From Pseudoduganella lutea (GTDB lineage: Bacteria; Pseudomonadota; Gammaproteobacteria; Burkholderiales; Burkholderiaceae_D): DNA of 64,000 bases. The stretch spans positions 4,836,001 through 4,900,000 of the forward strand of contig NZ_CP035913.1 of assembly GCF_004209755.1 (NCBI RefSeq). Direction: 5' to 3'. The notes beneath the pieces are model-generated. The model saw only the letters and a list, made by a program, of their open reading frames with translations. It was not told where the DNA came from and did not search any database. The stretch's first letter is position 1. Each line of letters begins with the position of its first letter. This document shows, piece after piece, positions 57,379-64,000 of the stretch. A program made the position numbers and the translations under genes.

Positions 57379-59829
57379 ATGATGCGACGAATCTGGTTGT
57401 TCCTGACGGACTCCCGTCACTTTGCGATCCTTGGCCTGGCCGCGATGGCCGGTCTGTACTACCTCGGTGCCGAGCTGCTGGAGCTGGCGCTGATCTGGGC
57501 AATCGGGGCCGCCTGTACGACAGTGCTGCTCTGGCTGCTCGTGCGGTGGCTGCGGCGCGTGCTCGCGGCGCGGCGCGCGGCGCGGCTGGAGAGCGCGATC
57601 GGGGAAAGCGCCGAACCGGCAGCCGCCGGCGACGATGTGGACGTGCTCCGCACCGGCTTGCTGAAGGCGATCGACACGATCCGCGGTTCGAAGCTGGGCA
57701 TCACATCGGGCAGTCGCGCGCTGTACGAGCTGCCGTGGTACATGATCATCGGGAACCCGGCCGCCGGCAAGAGCAGCGCGGTCGTCCATTCTGGCCTGCA
57801 GTTCCCGATCGCCGACAGCAAGGTGGTGCAGGGTGTCGGCGGCACCCGCCATTGCGACTGGTTCTTCACCACCGAAGGCATCGTGCTCGATACGGCGGGC
57901 CGCTACTCGGTGGACGACGAGCATCGCGGTGAATGGCACGGTTTCCTCGACCTCCTCAAGAAGCACCGCACGCGTGCGCCGATCAACGGCATCCTCGTCG
58001 CCGTCAGCATCGCGGAACTGCGCGGCGCCGATGCCGATGCCGGCATGCGCCTGGCGCGCAGCCTGCGCAAGCGCGTGCAGGATCTGATCGAACGGCTCGA
58101 AGTGTTCGCACCGGTCTACGTGGTCTTCACCAAGGCCGACCTGATCGCCGGCTTCACGGAATTCTTCGCACCCTTCGAGCGCGCCGAGCGCGAACGGCCG
58201 TGGGGCGCCACGATGCCTTACCAGCGCAAGATCGGCACGCAGGCCATCCTTGCCTTCTTCGACGGCGCGTTCGACGAACTGCATGAAGGGCTGAAGGAAA
58301 CCTGCATCGCCAACATGTCGCTGCGGCGGCGCGACGTGCCACCGTCGGGCGCGTTCACGTTCCCGCTCGAATTCGCGTCGCTGCGCGTGCCCCTGCGCGC
58401 CTTCCTGGCCACGCTGTTCGAGGAAAACCCGTTCCAGTTCAAGCCCTTGTTCCGCGGCTTCTATTTCACCAGTGCGCTGCAGGAGGGCGTGCCCGAGTGC
58501 CCGCAGTCGCGACTCGTGGCCGAGCGCTTCGCGCTGTCGTGCCGCACCGAACCCGCGCCGCGCGAAGAAGTGCGCCAGGCCGGCTACTTCCTGCTGGACC
58601 TGTTCCGCAAGGTGATCTTCGAAGACCGTAACCTGGTCTCGCAATATGCCAGCCGCAGCAAGCAGCAATGGAAGTACGGCGCCTTCGTCATGGTGGCCGT
58701 GGCGCTCGGGGTATCGCTGGCGGGGTGGAGCTGGTCCTACCTCGGCAACCGGCAACTGCTGGCAACGGTGCAGGGCGATCTCGACAAGGTGGTGCGCCTG
58801 CAGGATGGTCGCCTGGACCTGCAGTCGCGGCTGGAGGCGCTGGACGTGCTGCAGCAGCGCATCGCGCAGCTGGAAAACTACCGCCTGGAACATCCATGGG
58901 CGCTGTCGCTCGGCCTGTACCAGGGCGACCTGCTGGAGCGCAAGCTGCGCGAGGAATTCTTCGGCGGCGTGCGCGAGGTGATGGTGAAACCCGTCACGGC
59001 CAACCTGGAGGCGCTGCTGTACGAGATGAACGCGAACGCCAGCCAGCTCGCCGCGCCCGCAACGGCGGCGCAGCAGCCCGCGCAAGGCACTGCGCGCGCG
59101 TATGCCGACGCGTCGCCCACCAGCGTGGAAGATGCCTACAACGCGCTGAAGACGTACCTGATGCTGGCCGACCCGGCGCACGCCGAGCCGGGCCACCTGA
59201 ACGATCAGCTGACCCGTTTCTGGCGCGGCTGGCTGGAAGCGAACCGCGGTGCCATGCCGCGCGAGCAGATGATCCGCAGCGCCGAGCGGTTGATGACGTT
59301 CCACCTGGCGCACCTCGGCGATCCCTCGTGGCCGCGGATCGAGCAGAAGCTGGCGCTGGTGGACACGGCGCGCGAGAACCTGCGGCGTGTCGTGCGCGGC
59401 ATGCCGGCGCGCGACCGCGTGTATGCCGAGATCCGCGCCCGCGCCGCAACGCGCTTCCCGGCCATGACCGTCGGCCGCATCGTCGGCGAACAGGATGCGG
59501 CGCTGGTGCAGGGCAGCCATGCGGTGTCCGGCACGTTCACCCGCCAGGCATGGGAAAGCTACGTGGCCGGCGCGATCCGCGACGTGTCGGCAAAGGAGCT
59601 GCAAAGCACCGACTGGGTGCTGAAGACATCCAGCCGCGACGACCTCACTCTGGAGGGCAGCCCGGAACAGATCGAGAAGAACCTCGTCGACATGTATCTT
59701 GCCGACAAGGCAGCCGCCTGGGCAGCGATGCCATTGCATCAATGGCTGCGCACCGTCGTCAAGGACGCCGGCCAGATGGCCCAGCTCGACGAACTGCTGG
59801 GCACTGTCGCGCCGCCGCCGGAGAACTGA
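57379..59829 (+). CDS. tssM: Type VI secretion protein TssM (IcmF), C-terminally short
   Basis: 816-aa inner-membrane protein; full TssM is usually about 1,100-1,300 aa. Two N-terminal transmembrane helices (about residues 14-57) precede the cytoplasmic NTPase-like domain with P-loop GNPAAGKS (125-132) and DTAGRY. A third transmembrane helix is near 434-459. The periplasmic IcmF-related domain follows but stops soon after LEGSPEQIEKNL, with a short tail ending GTVAPPPEN. The C-terminal outer part that contacts TssJ is missing. No other tss gene is in the window. It may be an orphan duplicate or a deletion derivative. The frame ends cleanly at a TGA. Confidence 0.85.
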   Translation: MMRRIWLFLTDSRHFAILGLAAMAGLYYLGAELLELALIWAIGAACTTVLLWLLVRWLRRVLAARRAARLESAIGESAEPAAAGDDVDVLRTGLLKAIDTIRGSKLGITSGSRALYELPWYMIIGNPAAGKSSAVVHSGLQFPIADSKVVQGVGGTRHCDWFFTTEGIVLDTAGRYSVDDEHRGEWHGFLDLLKKHRTRAPINGILVAVSIAELRGADADAGMRLARSLRKRVQDLIERLEVFAPVYVVFTKADLIAGFTEFFAPFERAERERPWGATMPYQRKIGTQAILAFFDGAFDELHEGLKETCIANMSLRRRDVPPSGAFTFPLEFASLRVPLRAFLATLFEENPFQFKPLFRGFYFTSALQEGVPECPQSRLVAERFALSCRTEPAPREEVRQAGYFLLDLFRKVIFEDRNLVSQYASRSKQQWKYGAFVMVAVALGVSLAGWSWSYLGNRQLLATVQGDLDKVVRLQDGRLDLQSRLEALDVLQQRIAQLENYRLEHPWALSLGLYQGDLLERKLREEFFGGVREVMVKPVTANLEALLYEMNANASQLAAPATAAQQPAQGTARAYADASPTSVEDAYNALKTYLMLADPAHAEPGHLNDQLTRFWRGWLEANRGAMPREQMIRSAERLMTFHLAHLGDPSWPRIEQKLALVDTARENLRRVVRGMPARDRVYAEIRARAATRFPAMTVGRIVGEQDAALVQGSHAVSGTFTRQAWESYVAGAIRDVSAKELQSTDWVLKTSSRDDLTLEGSPEQIEKNLVDMYLADKAAAWAAMPLHQWLRTVVKDAGQMAQLDELLGTVAPPPEN

Positions 59830-59907
59830 TACCCGTACCGTGTTCCGCTTGCATTCTCCCGGCGTTATCGTCAGACTGGCCTGAAAAGATAATGCAGGGA
59901 GGCAATT

Positions 59908-61509
59908 ATGAACAATCTCCGGATCGGCGCGCGCCTTGCGCTCGGCTTCGCGCTCGTGCTGGTGCTGCTGGCAGTCATGACGATCACCGCCGTGACGCGC
60001 ATGCAGGGCGCCAGCCGGCTGACCGACGAGCTGGTGACGCAGCGGGTGCACAACGAACGCCTGATGGCCGAATGGAACAAGGTCATCGAAGTCAACGCGG
60101 CCCGCACCATCGCCGCCTTCCTGGTGCCGGACGTGGCGGCGCAAAAGGCCATCGAGGCCACGATGGCCGCGTCGTCGAAGCGGGCGACGGAAATCCAGGA
60201 CCAGCTGGGCAAGGAGCTGGTCGACGCCGAATCGCGCAGCGGCCACGCCGCTGTCATGGCAGCCCGCAAGGCGTACTCGGACATCCGCAAGACCATGCTG
60301 ACGGCCAAGGCCGCCGGCGACAGCGCCACCGCGCAGCGCATCTACGGCGGCGAACTGAATACAACCCGTGAAGCCTACCTGGCCGCGCTGGCAAGCCTGC
60401 TGAAAACGCAGCAGACGGCGCTCGACGCCACCGCCGCCGAAATCCGTGCCAGCTATGCCGCCAGCCGCAACCTGCTGGTCGCGCTTGGCCTTGGTGCCAT
60501 CGCGGCCGGCATCGCGCTTGCGTGGTACCTGACGCGCGCGATCACGGAGCCGCTGCACCAGGCCGTGCAGGTTGCCGAAAGCGTGTCGTCCGGCGACCTC
60601 ACCAGCGTCATCGAAACCTCGCGCGGCGATGAAACGGGCCAACTGCTGCGCGCCCTGAAACGCATGAACGGCAGCTTGCTGACGATCGTCAGTCAAGTTC
60701 GCAACAGCACCGATACGATCGTCGGCGCCGCCAGTGAAATTGCCGCCGGCAACCTTGACCTGTCGTCGCGCACCGAACAGCAGGCCAGCGCGCTGCAGCA
60801 GACCGCCGCCACGATGGAAGAACTGACATCCACCGTGCGCTCGAACGCCGACAATGCGCGCGAGGCGCGCACGCTGGCCGACGGCGCGGCCGTCATCGCC
60901 GGCCAGGGCGGCACCGTGGTGGCCGATGTGGTGCACACGATGAAGGCCATCAACGCGTCGTCGGGCCGCATCGTCGACATCATCGGCGTCATCGACAGCA
61001 TTGCGTTCCAGACCAATATCCTGGCGCTCAATGCCGCCGTCGAAGCGGCACGGGCGGGCGAGCAGGGCCGGGGCTTCGCCGTCGTGGCATCCGAAGTGCG
61101 CGCCCTGGCGGCACGGTCCGCGACGGCGGCACGGGAAATCAAGGAACTGATCGGCGACTCGGCGCAGAAGGTGCAGGCCGGTACCGCACTGGTGGACCGG
61201 GCCGGGGGAGCGATGGGCGATATCGTGGCGGCCATCGGCAAGGTCACGCAGATCATCAACGGCATCGCCGACGCCAGCGCCCAGCAGCAGGATGGCATCG
61301 AGCAGGTCAACCAGGCCATCTCGCAGATGGACCAGGTGACGCAGCAGAACGCGGCACTGGTCGAGCAGGCCGCCGCGGCGGCGGCCGCCATGCAGGACCA
61401 AGCGGGCCGGCTGGCCGACGCGGTGGCCGTGTTCCGGCTCGACACGGCGCCGCCATCGCGCCGCCGCGAAGACCCTCATGCGGGAACGAGGGCCTTGCTG
61501 CAAGCCTGA
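59908..61509 (+). CDS. Methyl-accepting chemotaxis protein
   Basis: 533-aa chemoreceptor. TM1 (about residues 9-30), a four-helix-bundle periplasmic sensor (about 31-188), TM2 ([19 protein letters not shown], about 190-209), HAMP (about 210-265) and a long signalling coiled coil. The hairpin tip [20 protein letters not shown] is intact. There is no NWETF-type C-terminal pentapeptide; it ends in RALLQA. GGGAGG 6 nt upstream fixes the start. The ligand is unknown. It follows tssM by 78 nt but has no clear link with it. Confidence 0.94.
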   Translation: MNNLRIGARLALGFALVLVLLAVMTITAVTRMQGASRLTDELVTQRVHNERLMAEWNKVIEVNAARTIAAFLVPDVAAQKAIEATMAASSKRATEIQDQLGKELVDAESRSGHAAVMAARKAYSDIRKTMLTAKAAGDSATAQRIYGGELNTTREAYLAALASLLKTQQTALDATAAEIRASYAASRNLLVALGLGAIAAGIALAWYLTRAITEPLHQAVQVAESVSSGDLTSVIETSRGDETGQLLRALKRMNGSLLTIVSQVRNSTDTIVGAASEIAAGNLDLSSRTEQQASALQQTAATMEELTSTVRSNADNAREARTLADGAAVIAGQGGTVVADVVHTMKAINASSGRIVDIIGVIDSIAFQTNILALNAAVEAARAGEQGRGFAVVASEVRALAARSATAAREIKELIGDSAQKVQAGTALVDRAGGAMGDIVAAIGKVTQIINGIADASAQQQDGIEQVNQAISQMDQVTQQNAALVEQAAAAAAAMQDQAGRLADAVAVFRLDTAPPSRRREDPHAGTRALLQA

Positions 61510-61522
61510 GCGCGGCTACAAT
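61495..61522 (+). promoter_or_regulatory. Promoter of the DTW gene
   Basis: TTGCTG (61495-61500) and TACAAT (61517-61522) 16 bp apart. The expected transcription start, about 7 nt after the -10, falls at the ATG at 61529, so the transcript may be leaderless. The promoter overlaps the end of the chemoreceptor gene. Confidence 0.55.
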
Positions 61523-61528
61523 GCGCGC

Positions 61529-62218
61529 ATGACTTATTTGAAAACGGCGTCGAGAGCGGCGTCGAGAACGGCGTCTAGGCGGGCGCAATGCCCCACCTGC
61601 CTGCGCGCCGCCAGCACCTGCATCTGTCGCTGGATCGCGCCGGTCCATGCCGCCACCGCCGTGCTGATCCTGCAGCATCCGATGGAAACCGCGAATGCCA
61701 AGAACAGCGCGCGCTTGCTCCACCTGTGCCTGCCGGGCAGCACGCTCGTCGTCGGCGAAACGTTCGACGATCTCGCGCAGCTGCTCGATCCTTTGCATGA
61801 TCCTTCATCGCGGCCGCCTTCGGCCGGACCGCGCCGCCCCGTGCTGCTGTATCCGGACACGCCGGGCGACCGCTCGCTCGGCATCGCGCCCCCGCCCGCA
61901 TTCGCGCCGGCCGCGGCGCAAGACGTGATGCTGGTGGTGCTCGACGCCACGTGGCGCAAGAGCCGCAAGATGCTGTACCTGAATCCGGCATTGCAGGCAT
62001 TGCCCCGGCTGGCGTTGCGCGACGTACCTGCCTCGCATTACCTGATCCGCAAGGCGCACGCGCCGGGGCAGTTGTCGACACTGGAGGCCACGGCCTACGC
62101 GCTGGCCCAGCTGGAGAACGACGAAGCCCGCTTCATGCCGCTGATCGCGGCATTCGACGGCTTCGTCGGCCAGCAGCAGGCGCTGGCCGACGCCGGTCGG
62201 GCCAATCCGGTCAGCTGA
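61529..62218 (+). CDS. tapT: DTW-domain tRNA-uridine aminocarboxypropyltransferase
   Basis: 229-aa enzyme of the DTW/TapT family, which transfers the 3-amino-3-carboxypropyl group from SAM to a tRNA uridine (acp3U47 in E. coli). Four Cys for a zinc site lie near the start (CPTCLRAASTCIC), and the family motif appears as DATWRKSRKM. The first 15 residues include a 12-bp tandem repeat (61544-61579) giving TASR-AASR-TASR. The gene ends by overlapping the convergent Hsp70-like gene by 8 nt. The ATG at 61529 lacks a Shine-Dalgarno; a longer upstream frame enters the chemoreceptor gene. Confidence 0.85.
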   Translation: MTYLKTASRAASRTASRRAQCPTCLRAASTCICRWIAPVHAATAVLILQHPMETANAKNSARLLHLCLPGSTLVVGETFDDLAQLLDPLHDPSSRPPSAGPRRPVLLYPDTPGDRSLGIAPPPAFAPAAAQDVMLVVLDATWRKSRKMLYLNPALQALPRLALRDVPASHYLIRKAHAPGQLSTLEATAYALAQLENDEARFMPLIAAFDGFVGQQQALADAGRANPVS

Positions 62219-64000
62219 TCAGCTTCAGTCCCGGCGGCAGCGCGTCGCCGAACATGCGTTGTTCGCTGGCCTGGTCCAGTTCGACGACATCGCGCACCAT
62301 GGCGCCCCAGGTCGGCGGCGCACCCATGGCCGTCAGCCGGCGCAGCACTTCCTCGCGCAGGGCGGGGCTGATGTCGCGCGACCGGTCGCCCGTCATGCGC
62401 GCCAGGTGCGCGGCGGCAAAGCCGGCCGGCTCGATCTTCTTCCAGTCGAGCTTCAGGATTTCGCCCAGCCATGTTTCGACGGCAGCGGCCGGCGCCACTT
62501 CGTGCGCACTGCCGTGGAACGGCTTGCGCGCACCCACGCGGCCCAGTGCCCACAGGTAGCGGGTAAAACTGGCAGCGCCCTTCGCCTCGAACTTCGGGCC
62601 GCTGGTCGGCAGCTTGCGGATCGTGCCGATCATCCAGTCGCCGATCTCCGCCTTGTAGGCGGAAGGAATGCGCTCCAGCGAGGCGCCGAGGCGCAGCATG
62701 TCTTCCTCGCTGCCGTCGACCAGCGTGGCGGGGCGGGTGCCGCGTTCGGCCGCGCTGGCTTGCAGGTTGAAGGCGAAATCGTCCAGCAAGCGCAATTGCA
62801 TCTCGGTCGTGAGGCCGCCGGCCACGCGGCGCCACAGCGTCCACCATTCGGCGCGCACCTGGCTGTCCTTGAAATACTGGGCGCCGCTGTCGAACAGCGC
62901 CCACAGCTGGCCGATGCGCCATTCGTCGAGCGGCGCGCCGAAGCCGGGCCGCAGGCACCAGCCGGCCAGGTTGAGCCACACGCGCTCGTGCTCGGGTGAA
63001 CGGCGGCGGCCCTTGGCGCGCTGCATCAGCGCGTCGAACAGGTGCCGCAGCAGCGGCGTGGGCCACCGCTCGCGGCTGCCCAGCAGCTGTTCGAGCTGGC
63101 CGCGCAGCTGGCGCACTTCCTTGCTCTCGACGTGCAGCACGCGCGAACCGAAGATGCGGTCGATTTTCTCCACGGCGTCGGCAAAGCGCGGCGGCGGTGC
63201 CACCGGTTCCTGCGTCTCGGCCGTTTCTTCTTCCACGCCGCGCAGCTGGAACTCCAGCAGCCAGCGCCGGCCGCTGGCCGCTTCCACGCAATGCACTTCC
63301 AGCGTGCCCACTTCGGACAGCGCCGCCGCCAGCCGCACCGGGATCTCCCTCGGCACCTTCGTGTTGTCGGTCTTGAGCACGGTGGAAATCGCCGGCAGCG
63401 GCACGTAGTCGGCCGGATCGAGGTCGGCCAGGTCGCCTGCGCCATGGCGCAGGTCGGTGACGGTGGAGACCAGATGGAAGCGCACCGGCCGGCCCACGCG
63501 CAGGCCGAACGTGCGGTCGGCCAGCGTGATCTCGCTGCCCGGCTGGGCGCCGCGCGGCAGGATGCACACGGCGCGGCGCTTCACGCCCGGCGCCTTGTCG
63601 GCGTCGAGCAGCAGGTAGTAGGCGCGCGCGGAACCGCCGGCGATCGACGGCGCCATGCCCTGTCGCGACAGCGAATAGGCGACACCGCCGCGGGCCACCG
63701 CCACGTCCGGATTATCGTTGTGCAGCACCTTGATCTGTCCCAGCCCTTGCTGGCTCCGCCAGCCGGACAGCGTATCGGCCAGCCGCCGCGCCAGCGTTTC
63801 GGCGCGGAACACGCCGCCGTTCAGCAGCAGCGTGTCCGGCACGGGGAACGTGGTGCCGTCGTCGATGCCGAGCGCGGCGCGGGCAGCCTGCGCATGCTGG
63901 CGCAGGAAGCTGGCGAGATGGCGCGTGACGGCGGCATCGCTGGCATACGGCAGCCCGAATTCGACGATGCCGCCGCGCGAGCGGCGCGCGTCGGCCTGGT
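62211..64000 (-). CDS. Hsp70-family protein with DUF3731, C-terminal part
   Basis: The 3' 595 codons of a longer gene whose start lies beyond the window. The N-terminal visible part shows an Hsp70/actin-fold ATPase tail (IDDGTTFPVPDTLLLNGGVF, then NDNPDVAVARGGVAYS), and the remainder, rich in Trp and Leu, matches the DUF3731-type C-terminal region of DnaK-like proteins of about 900 aa. These often occur next to a second Hsp70 and are not general DnaK chaperones. The stop overlaps the tapT gene end by 8 nt. Function unknown. Confidence 0.85.
   Translation of the reverse strand, partial: QADARRSRGGIVEFGLPYASDAAVTRHLASFLRQHAQAARAALGIDDGTTFPVPDTLLLNGGVFRAETLARRLADTLSGWRSQQGLGQIKVLHNDNPDVAVARGGVAYSLSRQGMAPSIAGGSARAYYLLLDADKAPGVKRRAVCILPRGAQPGSEITLADRTFGLRVGRPVRFHLVSTVTDLRHGAGDLADLDPADYVPLPAISTVLKTDNTKVPREIPVRLAAALSEVGTLEVHCVEAASGRRWLLEFQLRGVEEETAETQEPVAPPPRFADAVEKIDRIFGSRVLHVESKEVRQLRGQLEQLLGSRERWPTPLLRHLFDALMQRAKGRRRSPEHERVWLNLAGWCLRPGFGAPLDEWRIGQLWALFDSGAQYFKDSQVRAEWWTLWRRVAGGLTTEMQLRLLDDFAFNLQASAAERGTRPATLVDGSEEDMLRLGASLERIPSAYKAEIGDWMIGTIRKLPTSGPKFEAKGAASFTRYLWALGRVGARKPFHGSAHEVAPAAAVETWLGEILKLDWKKIEPAGFAAAHLARMTGDRSRDISPALREEVLRRLTAMGAPPTWGAMVRDVVELDQASEQRMFGDALPPGLKLIS

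Overview
This 64 kb window is high-GC chromosomal DNA from a betaproteobacterium of the order Burkholderiales, most likely an Oxalobacteraceae member of the Massilia/Telluria type. That reading rests on gene order (sucA-sucB-lpdA-zapE; surE-pcm-nlpD-rpoS-rlmD; ndk-rlmN-pilW-rodZ-ispG-hisS-yfgM-bamB-der-hfq-hflX-hflK-hflC-hisZ-purA), on a HisZ-type histidine regulator, on a PEP-CTERM protein, and on recurrent GGGGTC/GACCCC palindromes between genes. No insertion sequence, phage, CRISPR array, rRNA or replication origin was found.

Layout. 1-6863: 2-oxoglutarate dehydrogenase complex (sucA end, sucB, a SHOCT/PspC protein, lpdA), zapE, an exported coiled-coil protein, and a minus-strand CcdA/thioredoxin pair. 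7032-12517: a small ORF with a strong Shine-Dalgarno, a two-component system, a PP2C phosphatase, a YdcH-like protein and a DinG/YoaA-type iron-sulfur helicase. 12546-15219: a palindrome-rich control region followed by a TIR-domain gene and a KGGxGR P-loop ATPase fused to TPRs, a candidate immune or signalling pair. 15293-20857: stationary-phase and repair block. 20936-23456: PEP-CTERM protein, YccA and ndk. 23537-40033: a long housekeeping block for rRNA methylation, pilus assembly, cell shape, isoprenoids, tRNA charging, outer-membrane assembly, ribosome GTPases, RNA chaperone, membrane protease regulators and purines. 40128-45035: MarC, a fatty-acid hydroxylase, uvrB and an aromatic aminotransferase.

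45149-55616 is the accessory part. Three identical tRNA-Asn(GTT) genes, each with its own terminator and two with near-consensus promoters, divide it. Between copies 1 and 2 lies a minus-strand cluster that I do not recognise: a subtilase (892 aa), a 296-aa protein with an N-terminal T-A-D-V repeat, and a 1085-aa protein joining a trypsin-like protease to a VWA domain. The last two share a Cys-containing C-terminal domain, and none shows a Sec signal. Between copies 2 and 3 is a TonB-dependent receptor.

55670-64000: a membrane protein, an M15 peptidase like the type VI accessory TagX, a TssM that is short at its C-terminus with no other T6SS gene nearby, a chemoreceptor, a DTW-domain tRNA modification enzyme, and the C-terminal part of an Hsp70/DUF3731 protein running off the window.

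A second theme is short-period degenerate tandem repeats between genes (periods 9, 11, about 12.5, 14 and 15 bp), plus nested perfect inverted repeats that look like REP-type elements and double as terminators.
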